A stretch of DNA of 64,000 nucleotides from Granulicella sapmiensis (GTDB lineage: Bacteria; Acidobacteriota; Terriglobia; Terriglobales; Acidobacteriaceae). Location of the stretch: the NCBI GenBank assembly GCA_026225395.1, contig JAMFSR010000032.1, positions 62,001 through 126,000 on the forward strand, in the 5' to 3' direction. Numbering within the stretch: position 1 is the stretch's first letter; each line of letters opens with the position of its first letter. The position numbers and the translations under genes are program-made. Positions 36,191 to 46,041 of this stretch are shown piece after piece. The notes under the pieces were generated by a model. It ran no database searches, was not told where the DNA came from, and was given only the letters and a program-made list of their open reading frames with translations.

Positions 36191-39100
36191 ATGAACCACT
36201 TACACTCAACATGCCGCGGCGCGGGAAACGTTAGAGTTCCAATCAGCCGCATTGCCGTAAGACTCGGTCTCGCCATCATGGCCGCGATCCTGATGTCTCC
36301 GCTGGCGTTGGCGCAGTTTAACGCGAGCATTTCCGGAACGGTGCTCGATCCTACGCAAGCCGCCATACCTGGTGCGACGGTGACGCTGACCAATGTGGAG
36401 ACACAGGCCAAGCAGACAGTGCAGTCGGGCGCAGAAGGCAGCTACCAGTTCAGCGAGCTTGGTCCAGGAACTTACTCCATCAATGTAACTGCCAAAGGAT
36501 TTCAGCAGAACGCGATATCGAACGTGACAGTCGCAGCTGAAACGCCGCGGACTCTGAATCTGACCCTCCAGACCGGGGTTGAAACGCAGACGGTCACCGT
36601 CGATGCAGATACCCAGCCCTTGATTCAGAATTCGGACGCGAGCATCGGCTCGACTGTGACCTCGGAAGAGATTCAGCGGCTTCCTATCTTCGGCGCAGAT
36701 CCTTATGAGCTATTGCGCACAGCTCCCGGCATCACCGGCGATGGCGCACGTGCCGGAAATGGCCAGGCGCTGTTTCTGCCGAACGGCGCGGGCCCGGGGG
36801 GATCGAACGCGGGCGTCTATCAGACGGAAAACGAGGTACAAATTTCTGGCGACGGCCAACGAGTGGCCGACAATAATTTCATGATCGATGGAGTGAGCGT
36901 CAATTCGCTCACTCACGGCGGAGCAGCGGTTGTTTCTCCCAACGAAGAAGCTGTGGGTGCGATCACGGTGGTATCTACGTCGTACGATGCGAGTCTCGGC
37001 CGCAATACGGGCGCGCAGATCCAGGTAGTTACGAAGAATGGCACCAATCAGCTGCACGGATCGCTCTTCTTCCTCTATGACGAACCTGGCCTGAACAGTT
37101 TTAATAAATTCGGTGGCCCTATACCCGGCACGCTCCCGGTGCGCGACGACAACCAACAGCGCACATGGGCTGCATCGCTGGGAGGACCGATCAAAAAGGA
37201 CAAGCTTTTCTTCTTCGCTTCGTTCCAGGAGTACAAGCAGAACAATCCCAGTTTCGCCACGACCTATGTGGAAACGCCGCAGTTCCGCGCTGCTATCCAG
37301 GCACAGAGGGCCGGCGGCGTATCGGAACAGATTATTGCGCACCCGGGATCGCAGTCGCGGATTGTCGCTGTGATCGCTCCTACCTGCACCAACTATGGCG
37401 GGCCATGCACGGTTGTAGCGGGCGGATTGGATCTCGGTTCTCTTACACCGGGCGGAGCTACGCAGATCGGCGTTTTTCCCACCAGTGCGGCGGGCGGCGG
37501 ACTGGATAACATTCCCGATGTGGAGAATGTTCAGGAGATCATTCCTGCACAGGGCCGTGGCAACCAGTACAACGCGCGCATCGATTGGCAGGCGACCTCG
37601 AAAGATCTGTTTGCCGGTTCGGTGTACATGACGAAGCTGGATAATCTGAGCGCCAGCGGAACCGCAGGTTCCCGGCCCTTTGACGATGTTCCGTTCAAGC
37701 CGCTGAACTCCGCTGCAACACTTTTGTGGATTCATACCTTTTCGCCGACTTGGCTGAATGAACTGCGCGGTAATGGCACACGGTTCGCGGACAACGCCTT
37801 GAATGACGCCGGCAATACAGTCGACTACGGCGTTCCGTATGATAACGTCCAGAATTATCCATTCCTTCTGCAATACGGTGTTATGGCAAGTACAAGCACA
37901 CCGGCCAATTTTGCGGAGAATACCTACGAGGTTCGGGATACGGCGACCCACACGTTCGGGTCACATACATTACGCGCGGGCGTCGAGCTACGCTTCGAGC
38001 AGGACAACGACAACCTCTATGGCTTTGTGCGTCCTACGTATGCCTTCAATGGCATTTGGGCTTTTGCCAACGATGCGCCGGTGTATGAGCAGGTGTATGC
38101 CAATACGACAACGGGCGGTACGGCCAATACGCAGCGTTACTTCCGCGCACAGGACTTCGCGGGCTTCGTTCAACACGATTGGAAAGCGTCACCGAACCTA
38201 ACCTTGAATGCAGGCCTGCGCTGGGAGCTTTTCACGCCGCTTTCCAACAAGGGTGCGGATGTGAACTATCCGGTGCTTGGACCCGCTGGCTCGGAGCTTA
38301 GTGGAATGAAGCTGCTGCCGCGCCACAGCCTCTATAACCTGCAGCACAACAACTGGGGGCCAAAGGTTGGCTTTGCTTATACGCCTGCCATGTTCCATAG
38401 CAAGCTGGTCATTCGTGGTGGCTACTCTCTGGCTTATAACCGTCTGGATATCTCGCTCTTCAACGGAGCGGTGGAAGATGGGCCGGGCGTTGCCAACTTC
38501 AACCTATGCTGCGCGTCTGGTCCGGGCGCCGCATCTGCAGGCATTGTGTACAACCGCGGAACCACGACATCGCCGGCGAGCTTTCCTAGTAACGCTGCGC
38601 TGGCTACCGGCGTAAATGCCAATGGCTTCCCGAACGGTGTAGGAACGATTGAGGTCTATGGAGCGCGGCCTGATCTGAAGTATCCCTCTTCCGATCTGTA
38701 CTCCCTTGAGATCGAACGCACCATTGGTTTCGGCACTACGGCGACCATAGGATATGCAGGAAGCGACGGCCGTCACTTTGCGAGGCTTGTCGATCAGAAC
38801 TTCCTATACAACCAGTCAACAACACCCGTGTACGCAGCCTACTTCGCGCAGACTGATTCTGTGCAGAACTATAACTCGCTCAACCTGCAGCTTCGGCGTC
38901 CGATGCGTCACAACATCAGCTACAGCGTGGTGTACACCTATTCCAAGTCGCTGGACCAGGTATCCAACGGGGATTTTGCCGACGGCTCTGCCAACCAGAC
39001 GAACCCGGCTAACAATGCGAGCGAGTATGGACCATCCGACTACGACGTAAAACACCGCGTTATCGCGACTGGTCTTTACACTACGCCGAAAGTTCACACG

Positions 39101-39658
39101 CGTAGCGCCATCGTCAATATGCTTGCGAGTGGGTTTCAGTTAAACGGCACGTATACGTATCACACCGGATTCCCATGGACGCCCGTGACGAGCTCTTTGA
39201 CCACTACGCCGGTAAATGGAGCGTTGGCGCAAAACGTTGTCCGGCCCACAGCCTACTTTGGCGGTGCGGGCGATAGCTGCTCGAATGCGGCGTTCACTTC
39301 GGGCTCCAACTTCTCCAATCGCTTCGTCAATGGAGCGAATGTTGGCGGCGCCAATTACTTCAGGCAAACACTGCCGCAGAGCGGTGTTTACTCGCCAGGC
39401 ATTGGCCGCAATAGCTTCCGCGGCCCATGCTATCAGGACGTCGATATAAGCGTGGCCAAAGAGTTTGGGCATGACTTCGGTGGGCGCCACACGGTGTTCC
39501 GGATTCAAGCAAATATGTTCAATGCCTTCAACGAGCTCCAACTTCAGCCGATCAGCAACAACACTGCCGGCTCGGATATCGCGAACGCCTACTTTGGATA
39601 TTCACAGGGAGCAGATGCCGGGCGGGTTATCGAGATCCTCGGGCGCTTGCAGTTCTAG
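36191..39658 (+). CDS. TonB-dependent receptor 2, Oar-like with carboxypeptidase-regulatory domain
   Basis: 1155-aa outer-membrane transporter. Signal peptide ending PLALAQ, carboxypeptidase-regulatory domain (SISGTVLDPTQAAIPGATVTLTN through LGPGTYSINVTAKGF), plug with QRLPIFGADPYELLRTAPGITGDGARAG and DNNFMIDGVSVNSL, and a barrel ending LGRLQF. GGAGG four bases before ATG 36191 sets the start; the open frame runs further upstream but there covers the promoter and operators. Predicted to import oligosaccharides released by the downstream GH39 and GH144-like enzymes, under control of the divergent LacI protein. Confidence 0.88.
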   Translation: MNHLHSTCRGAGNVRVPISRIAVRLGLAIMAAILMSPLALAQFNASISGTVLDPTQAAIPGATVTLTNVETQAKQTVQSGAEGSYQFSELGPGTYSINVTAKGFQQNAISNVTVAAETPRTLNLTLQTGVETQTVTVDADTQPLIQNSDASIGSTVTSEEIQRLPIFGADPYELLRTAPGITGDGARAGNGQALFLPNGAGPGGSNAGVYQTENEVQISGDGQRVADNNFMIDGVSVNSLTHGGAAVVSPNEEAVGAITVVSTSYDASLGRNTGAQIQVVTKNGTNQLHGSLFFLYDEPGLNSFNKFGGPIPGTLPVRDDNQQRTWAASLGGPIKKDKLFFFASFQEYKQNNPSFATTYVETPQFRAAIQAQRAGGVSEQIIAHPGSQSRIVAVIAPTCTNYGGPCTVVAGGLDLGSLTPGGATQIGVFPTSAAGGGLDNIPDVENVQEIIPAQGRGNQYNARIDWQATSKDLFAGSVYMTKLDNLSASGTAGSRPFDDVPFKPLNSAATLLWIHTFSPTWLNELRGNGTRFADNALNDAGNTVDYGVPYDNVQNYPFLLQYGVMASTSTPANFAENTYEVRDTATHTFGSHTLRAGVELRFEQDNDNLYGFVRPTYAFNGIWAFANDAPVYEQVYANTTTGGTANTQRYFRAQDFAGFVQHDWKASPNLTLNAGLRWELFTPLSNKGADVNYPVLGPAGSELSGMKLLPRHSLYNLQHNNWGPKVGFAYTPAMFHSKLVIRGGYSLAYNRLDISLFNGAVEDGPGVANFNLCCASGPGAASAGIVYNRGTTTSPASFPSNAALATGVNANGFPNGVGTIEVYGARPDLKYPSSDLYSLEIERTIGFGTTATIGYAGSDGRHFARLVDQNFLYNQSTTPVYAAYFAQTDSVQNYNSLNLQLRRPMRHNISYSVVYTYSKSLDQVSNGDFADGSANQTNPANNASEYGPSDYDVKHRVIATGLYTTPKVHTRSAIVNMLASGFQLNGTYTYHTGFPWTPVTSSLTTTPVNGALAQNVVRPTAYFGGAGDSCSNAAFTSGSNFSNRFVNGANVGGANYFRQTLPQSGVYSPGIGRNSFRGPCYQDVDISVAKEFGHDFGGRHTVFRIQANMFNAFNELQLQPISNNTAGSDIANAYFGYSQGADAGRVIEILGRLQF

Positions 39659-39674
39659 CTTGTCCATCGACGGG

Positions 39675-39709
39675 GATGGCGCTTATATAGCGCCATCTCT
39701 TTTGTTTTA
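39675..39709 (+). terminator. Rho-independent terminator between TonB receptor 2 and GH39
   Basis: Perfect 9-bp stem GATGGCGCT / AGCGCCATC with TATAT loop (39675-39697), followed by TCTTTTGTTTT. The best terminator in the window, 16 bp after the receptor stop. It would lower expression of the hydrolases relative to the receptor unless they have a promoter of their own. Confidence 0.8.
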
Positions 39710-39742
39710 CTGGAAACATTCGTAGCGCGATCGGAGCGGCTT

Positions 39743-41323
39743 ATGAAGCAACGCCCATCTTTCTCCATCTTTGGCCTTGTTACGCTTGCGACAGCATTGT
39801 GTATGCCGCTCGTCGCGCAGCAGCATGAATCAATCGTTATTGATTCTCAAGTCTCCACGACGGCATTTCCCCATTTCTGGGAACAGACGTTCGGTTCTGG
39901 CCGCGCTATTCTTTCGCTGCGCGAAAGCTATCGCGACGATCTGCGCACGGTGAAGCAGGCAACGAACTTTCAATCCATTCGTTTTCATGGCATCTTGAAT
40001 GACGAGGTCGGGCTGTACGATCCGGATCGCAAGACGAAGAATCCCGGGCTTGCCGCTCAAGCAGCGAACGATGCCTCGGTGTACAACTTCTCCTATACCG
40101 ATCAAATCTATGACGGGCTTCTCGCCAACGGCGTGCGTCCGTTCGTAGAACTCAGCTTCATGCCGAAGAAGATGGCGTCCGATCCGGACGCTCTGCATGC
40201 TTTCTGGTACAAGCCGAACGTTTCGCCTCCGAAAGATTACGCACTGTGGGATGTGATGATTCGCGCGTTCGCGTCGCACCTCATCGAGCGTTATGGAATT
40301 GAAGAAGTAGCGACCTGGAAGTTCGAAGTATGGAACGAACCCAACCTCGACTTCTGGGGCGGGTCACCTAAGCAGGAGACTTACTTCAAACTCTACGATC
40401 ACACGGCGCGTGCGCTCAAGGCAGTTTCGCCGCGGCTGATTGTTGGTGGGCCCTCGACGGCGCAGGCTGCATGGGTAGCACCGTTTCTTGCGCACACCAG
40501 GGAGAAGGATGTCCCGGTCGACTTCGTTTCCACGCATGTCTATGGCAACGATAAGGCCGAGGATGTGTTCGGTACCCATGAAGAGATACCGCGAGACAAG
40601 ATGGTATGGAGAGCTGTCGAGAAGGTGCATGACGAGATCGCACACTCAGGCTATTCGAAGATGCCGCTTATCTTCTCGGAGTACAACGCGAGTTACGCCA
40701 ACGAGCCGAACATAACGGACTCGACCTATATGGGCCCGTGGCTGGCCAATACGATCCGTCTTTGCGATGGGCTTACGGAGAGCATGAGTTACTGGGCTTT
40801 CTCCGATGTCTTCGAGGAACAGGGCGTGGTGCGTTCTCCCTTCTATGGTGGTTTTGGCTTGATTGCGGCCGACGACATTCCAAAGCCTGTGTTCAATGTG
40901 TTTCGCATTTTGCATAAGCTGGGTGACCGTCGAATCGCGGTCGCATCGGACTCGGTGTTGGCAACCGCTACCGGCAAGGGCATCGCTCTGGCCTTGTGGA
41001 ACTATGCTCCTCCTACGGGTGAGGGTGCGGTCTACACCATGGCTTCAGCGCCCGCAGGGCCCGCAAAGACCTTCGACGTAGAGTTCAAGAACGTTGCGGC
41101 GAGTGCGTCCGTGGAGGTATGGCGTGTGGACGATGACCACAGCAACGTCCTCAAGGCGTTCGACGCCATGGGAAGGCCGCCTGCTGATTTGAGCCAAAAA
41201 CAGATCGCTGCATTGCGTGCGGCTGGATCGTTAGCTCCTGCCGAGCATCTACGCTTAAGTCATGGCAAGCTGGAGCTCACAGTTCCGGCGCATGGACTCG
41301 CAGTTGTCACGCTCGAAAGGTAA
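39743..41323 (+). CDS. GH39 glycoside hydrolase (beta-xylosidase-like), secreted
   Basis: Retaining glycosidase of clan GH-A, typically a beta-xylosidase. Signal peptide to about 26 (ALCMPLVAQQ). WKFEVWNEPNLDFW holds the acid/base Glu199 and PLIFSEYNAS the nucleophile Glu313; SIRFHGILNDEVGLYD and FVSTHVYGNDKAED are also GH39 hallmarks. 526 aa, normal length with a C-terminal beta domain. Followed after 2 bp by the GH144-like gene, so the two form a transcription unit. Confidence 0.9.
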   Translation: MKQRPSFSIFGLVTLATALCMPLVAQQHESIVIDSQVSTTAFPHFWEQTFGSGRAILSLRESYRDDLRTVKQATNFQSIRFHGILNDEVGLYDPDRKTKNPGLAAQAANDASVYNFSYTDQIYDGLLANGVRPFVELSFMPKKMASDPDALHAFWYKPNVSPPKDYALWDVMIRAFASHLIERYGIEEVATWKFEVWNEPNLDFWGGSPKQETYFKLYDHTARALKAVSPRLIVGGPSTAQAAWVAPFLAHTREKDVPVDFVSTHVYGNDKAEDVFGTHEEIPRDKMVWRAVEKVHDEIAHSGYSKMPLIFSEYNASYANEPNITDSTYMGPWLANTIRLCDGLTESMSYWAFSDVFEEQGVVRSPFYGGFGLIAADDIPKPVFNVFRILHKLGDRRIAVASDSVLATATGKGIALALWNYAPPTGEGAVYTMASAPAGPAKTFDVEFKNVAASASVEVWRVDDDHSNVLKAFDAMGRPPADLSQKQIAALRAAGSLAPAEHLRLSHGKLELTVPAHGLAVVTLER

Positions 41324-41325
41324 CG

Positions 41326-42621
41326 ATGAACCGACGCAAGGCAATGGCGATGCTTTCAGGTGCAGCGCTTGCACCCTCTTTGTCCGCATTCGCTTCCAAG
41401 CCGCGTGCGGCATCCGCCAGACCCACTTCTTCTCTCTCTGCTCAGGACGATGCTTTCCTTAACGATCTTGAAAGAAGGGGATGTCTTTACTTCGCCGAGC
41501 AGGCAGGGGCGAAGACAGGACAGGTGCTTGATCGTGCTGCGGCCAACAACACAGACGGGAAGCGCGATCCGCGATTGATGGCGAGTATTGCCGCGACGGG
41601 CTTCGGTCTTTCTGCTCTTTGTATCGCGGAGCATCGAGGCTATCAACAGCGGGCGCAGGTGATTGCCCAGATACGAAAGACCTTGCGATACCACCTGGAG
41701 CAGATGCCTGGAGAGCACGGCTTCTTTTATCACTTCAACGATGTGGATCTCGGCGGATCATTTGGCGGCAGTGAAGTATCTTCCATCGATACGGCACTGC
41801 TCTTATGCGGAGTGCTCACTGCGCGGGCACATTTTCATAACGATCCGGAGATTGTGCATCTTGCGACGGAGCTCTATGAGCGTGTCGACTGGCCGTGGAT
41901 GCTGGACGGTGGAACAACTTTATCCATGGGATGGAGGCGCGGCAGCTTTTTGCAATCGAGATGGGACCACTACTGCGAACTCATGATGCTGTATCTCCTG
42001 GCCATTGGCTCGCCGACCCATCCGATCGATCCCGCCTGCTGGGATGCATGGTCTCGACCCACGATGAAGTATGCGGGGTTTGACTATATCAGCGCGGCTG
42101 ATCCGTTATTTGTGCATCAGTATAGCCACGCATGGTTCGACTTCAGGAACAAGCGCGATACGTACGCAGACTATTTTGCTAACTCCATTATTGCGACTCG
42201 CGCGCACCAGCGCTTCTGCCTGGATATGGGTAAGCCTTATTCGTTGGACTACTGGGGTATCAGCGCTTCCGACTCGGAGCGTGGCTATACCGCCTGGGGA
42301 GGGCCGCCGGCCCTTGGCCGTATCGACGGTTCGGTGGTGCCTTATGCGACGACGGGTTCGCTTCCATTTCTACCCACAGATTGTCTACGTGTTTTGCATT
42401 CGCTGAAAGAGCAGCATGGTGCAAAGGCGTGGGGCCGGTATGGATTCTGCGATGCGTTTCATCCTGCCGCGTCATGGTATGACCCCGATGTGCTCGGGAT
42501 CGATCTTGGGATTGGAGTTCTGATGGCAGAGAATCTTCGATCTGGCTTCATCTGGGAGACGTTCGCACGCAACCCCGAAGTGGCTATCGCCTTTGACAGG
42601 GCAGGCTTTCACAGCACTTGA
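41326..42621 (+). CDS. Glycoamylase-domain (GH144-like) hydrolase, exported
   Basis: 431 aa with signal MNRRKAMAMLSGAALAPSLSAFA (Tat-like NRRKAM). The (alpha/alpha)6 glycoamylase domain (PF10091) is shown by FLNDLERRGCLYFAEQAG at the start, SSIDTALLLCGVLTAR, DWPWMLDGGTTLSMGW, PLFVHQYSHAWFDFRNKRDTYADYFANS, DYWGISASDSERGYTAWGGPP and GFCDAFHP. CAZy GH144 members of this fold act on beta-1,2-glucans; other specificities are possible. Starts 2 bp after GH39. Confidence 0.82.
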   Translation: MNRRKAMAMLSGAALAPSLSAFASKPRAASARPTSSLSAQDDAFLNDLERRGCLYFAEQAGAKTGQVLDRAAANNTDGKRDPRLMASIAATGFGLSALCIAEHRGYQQRAQVIAQIRKTLRYHLEQMPGEHGFFYHFNDVDLGGSFGGSEVSSIDTALLLCGVLTARAHFHNDPEIVHLATELYERVDWPWMLDGGTTLSMGWRRGSFLQSRWDHYCELMMLYLLAIGSPTHPIDPACWDAWSRPTMKYAGFDYISAADPLFVHQYSHAWFDFRNKRDTYADYFANSIIATRAHQRFCLDMGKPYSLDYWGISASDSERGYTAWGGPPALGRIDGSVVPYATTGSLPFLPTDCLRVLHSLKEQHGAKAWGRYGFCDAFHPAASWYDPDVLGIDLGIGVLMAENLRSGFIWETFARNPEVAIAFDRAGFHST

Positions 42622-42659
42622 AGCGACGCTGTGTCATCGTCATTTACGAATTGCCGAAA

Positions 42660-44969
42660 TTAAACAGCAACGTTGGCGGTAATGAGGTCTTCGATGCGTA
42701 CGGGAAGGTTGCGGACGCGGACACCTGTGGCGTGGTAGACCGCCGCAGTGATAGCCGGGGCGATACCGGCGAGGCCAATTTCGCCGAGGCCGCGGGCGCC
42801 GTACTCGCCGATCATGGGATCGGGGATGTCCAGGAAGTGGATATCGATTTCGGGGTGGTCGGCGGATGTGGGGACAACGTAGTCCGCGAAGTTGTCGTTG
42901 ATTGGATGTCCGTTGCGCGAGTCATAGGTCGTCTGCTCGAGCAGGCCCATGCCGATCCCCATGACGATGGCTCCGGCCATCTGGTTGCGCGCGGTCTTCG
43001 CGTTGATGATGCGACCGGCATCGACCACACTGACGACACGGCTTACGCGAAGACGGCAGATGCCAGGGTCCCATTCGACCTCGACGAACTGCGCACCGAA
43101 GGAGTGGCTTGAAAAGTTCTTGCCGTCGGTGTCGGAGCCGTAGCCGCCGGTCTTGCCCTGGCCGTCGGCGCTGGCGATGTTGCCGAGCTTGAGGATCTCC
43201 TCGAAGGGAATGCCGCTTTCCGGAGACTGGTTTTTGAGGTGGATGCGTCCCGAAGACATGGCCAGATCTTTCACCTGCTTGCCCAGGAATGGAGACCCCT
43301 TAGTGGTGGTCGCGGCAGTGAGCGTGATCTTGATCGCGTTGACGGCGGCTTCAGCCACGGCAGGGATGACGGTGGCTGTTGCGGTTGAGCCGCCAGATGT
43401 TGGGCCCGGCGGAAGTGAGCTGCTGCCAAGGACGGATTGAATTTTCCTCACAGGGATGCCGGTCTTGTCGCTGACGATCTGGGCGACGACGGTGTAGGTG
43501 CCGGTGCCGGGGTCCTGCGTGCCTGAGCTGACGCGGGCAGAGCCGTCGGCGCGAAGGCTGACGGAGGCTTCGGCGACGCCTCGACCGGCGGACCAGGAGG
43601 CTGCGGCGACACCCCATCCGAGAATGAGGTCGCCCTTGCGCATCGAGCCGACGCCGAGCGTACGCTTGGACCATCCAAACTTTTCAGAGCCAACCTGGAG
43701 ACACTCTTTGAGGTGGCGTGAGGAGAAGGGCTTGTTTTTTTCTTCGTCGGTAAGAGTGTCGAGGCCCAGACGCAGTGCGACTGGATCCATGTTGAGCTTG
43801 ATGGCGAGTTCATCCATAGCGGACTCAAGCGCGAAGAGACCGGGGACGGCGCCGGGTCCGCGCATCGGGGTAGGCGTGCCAACGTTGCGGCGGACGAGCG
43901 CTGAGGAGACTTGCAGATTTGCCGTGCTGTAGAGGAAAGGAGTGGCTTCGCCGCAGTTTTCGCGAATGTCGTCGTTGATGGAGGTATGGTTGCGATAGTC
44001 CTGGCAAAGGGAGAGAAGCTTGCCCTCAGGAGTTGCACCGAGGCGCATGCGTTGCTGGGTTCTGGGACGATGGCCGACGTTGGCGAACATCATCTTGCGT
44101 GAAAGGGTGAGCTTAACGGGGCGATTGAGCCGGCGAGAAGCCACAGCCGCGAGAGCGGAGTGCGGCCACGGGAAGAGCTTGCCTCCGAAGCCGGAGCCGA
44201 TGAAGCGCGAGATCACTTCTACGTTTTCACGCGGGACGCCAAGCACCTGATACATCACAGTGGCGTGGTTCATCACACCCTGGGAGCTTTCGTAAAGCGT
44301 GTATTTCTTTCCATCCCAAATCGCGACCGTGGCGTGCATCTCCATGGGGTTGTGGGTTTCGGCTGGCGTTGTGTAGGTGTAATCGATCTTGACGGGCGCA
44401 GAGGTGAAGACGCCTTCCGGGTCGCCGCGATGGCTTAGAACACGTGGACCCTCGGATGCGCCGATGGCGGGCATGGGATCGCTGAGGTTGGTGGAGACGT
44501 TAAACGCATCCGGTGCGTAGGAGATCTTGACCGCGGCTGCGGCCGCCTGTGCCTGAGCGAACGTTTCGGCAACGGCCAGAGCAACATACTGACCCCAGTA
44601 ATAGACGACTTCATCCTCAAAAGGCGGCCGTTGCTCGCTGTTGCGACCGCCGGAAGCGTTGCGGAAGACCGGGTCGAAGTTGCCGTGGTGAAGGATAGCT
44701 ACGACGCCTGGCATTTTCTCGGATGTAGATGTGTCGATGCTGCGGATCTTGCCACTGGCGACGGTAGCACCGACGGGCACGGCATAGACCATTCCTGGGA
44801 AGTTGTGATCAGAGGCATACCGTGCGGAGCCGGTGGTCTTCAAAGGGCCGTCGATGCGTGAGAGGGAAGCTCCGATGACGGCGGTGGGTTCCGCGGTGGA
44901 GGCCTTGATCTGGCCATTAGGGCCGAGCTTGTCAGATTGGATGAACTCGAGATATTCGCTGAATAGCAT
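42660..44969 (-). CDS. paoC: Molybdenum aldehyde oxidoreductase, molybdopterin subunit (PaoC-like)
   Basis: Catalytic subunit of a xanthine-oxidase-family enzyme that oxidises aldehydes to acids. 769 aa against 732 in E. coli PaoC. Seen: SRIDGPLKTTGSARYASDHNFPGMVYA, GSGFGGKLFPWPHSALAA and MRGPGAVPGLFALESAMDELA (cofactor contacts), and EYGARGLGEIGLAG with the active-site Glu at about 730. Ends with a conserved RNLPVRIEDL. AGGAG seven bases before the ATG at 44969. Last gene of the paoABC operon; no paoD-like maturation gene is in the window. Confidence 0.9.
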   Translation of the reverse strand: MLFSEYLEFIQSDKLGPNGQIKASTAEPTAVIGASLSRIDGPLKTTGSARYASDHNFPGMVYAVPVGATVASGKIRSIDTSTSEKMPGVVAILHHGNFDPVFRNASGGRNSEQRPPFEDEVVYYWGQYVALAVAETFAQAQAAAAAVKISYAPDAFNVSTNLSDPMPAIGASEGPRVLSHRGDPEGVFTSAPVKIDYTYTTPAETHNPMEMHATVAIWDGKKYTLYESSQGVMNHATVMYQVLGVPRENVEVISRFIGSGFGGKLFPWPHSALAAVASRRLNRPVKLTLSRKMMFANVGHRPRTQQRMRLGATPEGKLLSLCQDYRNHTSINDDIRENCGEATPFLYSTANLQVSSALVRRNVGTPTPMRGPGAVPGLFALESAMDELAIKLNMDPVALRLGLDTLTDEEKNKPFSSRHLKECLQVGSEKFGWSKRTLGVGSMRKGDLILGWGVAAASWSAGRGVAEASVSLRADGSARVSSGTQDPGTGTYTVVAQIVSDKTGIPVRKIQSVLGSSSLPPGPTSGGSTATATVIPAVAEAAVNAIKITLTAATTTKGSPFLGKQVKDLAMSSGRIHLKNQSPESGIPFEEILKLGNIASADGQGKTGGYGSDTDGKNFSSHSFGAQFVEVEWDPGICRLRVSRVVSVVDAGRIINAKTARNQMAGAIVMGIGMGLLEQTTYDSRNGHPINDNFADYVVPTSADHPEIDIHFLDIPDPMIGEYGARGLGEIGLAGIAPAITAAVYHATGVRVRNLPVRIEDLITANVAV

Positions 44970-45002
44970 GATGGTTCTCCTGCAGCTTGCGATCGCTACC
45001 GA

Positions 45003-46007
45003 TTAGGCAGACTTAGTGGACATGGTGAGGGCGCGGACGATGCAGCGGCGTGAGAGCTCAACCTTGAAGGCGTTCTCGCTTTGGGGGCGGGCGTCCTTGA
45101 GGGCTGCCTCTGCGGCCCTTTGGAACAGGGCCCGGTCAGGAGCGTGGCCTTCGAGAACCTTCTCGGCTTCGAAAGAGCGCCAGGGTTTGGTGCCTACTCC
45201 ACCCAGAGCCACGCGAATGTGTTGAATCCTTCCACCGGAAACCTTCATGACGATGGCTGCCGATGCAAGCGCGAATTCATAGGCAGCACGATCGCGGAGT
45301 TTGAGATAGGTGGAGTTCGTGCCGGCCACGGGTGGTGGGAGCGTGACGCTGGTGATGATCTCGCCGGGCCGAAGTACGTTCTCGATGTGAGGCGTGGAGC
45401 CGGGAACTAGGTAGAAATCGTGAATGGGAATGCTGCGCTTGTTTTTCGGCCCCTGGATTTGGATCGTTGCTTCGAGTGCGGTGAGAGCGACGTTCTGGTC
45501 GGAGGGATTTGTTGCGATACAGTCTTTGCTGGTGCCAAGGACGGCGAGCATGCGGTTGTGGCCTGTGATGGCAGAACAACCGGTACCGGGTTCGCGTTTA
45601 TTGCAGGCGTGGGCAGTGTCGCGGAAGTAGACGCAGCGGGTGCGCTGGAGGAGATTGCCGGCAGTGGTTGCCATGTTGCGGAGCTGGGGCGAAGCTCCTG
45701 AAAGCAACGCCTGCGACAGAACCGGATAATCGCGTATCACTGCGGCGTTGTGCGCAACGTCGGAGTTGCGGGCGAGGGCTCCGAGGATAAGGCCACCGGC
45801 GGGGCTGGGCTCGACGCGATCCAGCGGGAGGCTGTTGATGTCGACGATCTCGCGGGGACGCTCGACATTGAGCTTCATGAGGTCGACAAGGGTGGTGCCA
45901 CCGGCAACGAAGCGGACCTGCGCACCCTGCTGGGCGGTGAGGGACTTTGCGGCTAACTGGACGGCCTGATCGACCGTTGTGGAACGTGTAAAAGTGAAAC
46001 TATCCAT
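45003..46007 (-). CDS. paoB: Molybdenum aldehyde oxidoreductase, FAD subunit (PaoB-like)
   Basis: 334 aa. FAD-binding VRFVAGGTTLVDLMKLNVERP at the N-terminus, NMATTAGNLLQRTRCVYFRDTAH, and the extra cysteine loop CVYFRDTAHACNKREPGTGCSAI (Cys125, Cys135, Cys144) that binds a [4Fe-4S] cluster in E. coli PaoB and the 4-hydroxybenzoyl-CoA reductase group. That loop separates it from ordinary xanthine dehydrogenase FAD subunits. AGGGAG before the ATG at 46007; 33 bp ahead of paoC. Confidence 0.9.
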   Translation of the reverse strand: MDSFTFTRSTTVDQAVQLAAKSLTAQQGAQVRFVAGGTTLVDLMKLNVERPREIVDINSLPLDRVEPSPAGGLILGALARNSDVAHNAAVIRDYPVLSQALLSGASPQLRNMATTAGNLLQRTRCVYFRDTAHACNKREPGTGCSAITGHNRMLAVLGTSKDCIATNPSDQNVALTALEATIQIQGPKNKRSIPIHDFYLVPGSTPHIENVLRPGEIITSVTLPPPVAGTNSTYLKLRDRAAYEFALASAAIVMKVSGGRIQHIRVALGGVGTKPWRSFEAEKVLEGHAPDRALFQRAAEAALKDARPQSENAFKVELSRRCIVRALTMSTKSA

Positions 46008-46041
46008 GATGCGACTCCCTGCGGATTCCTATCTTTAGAGC

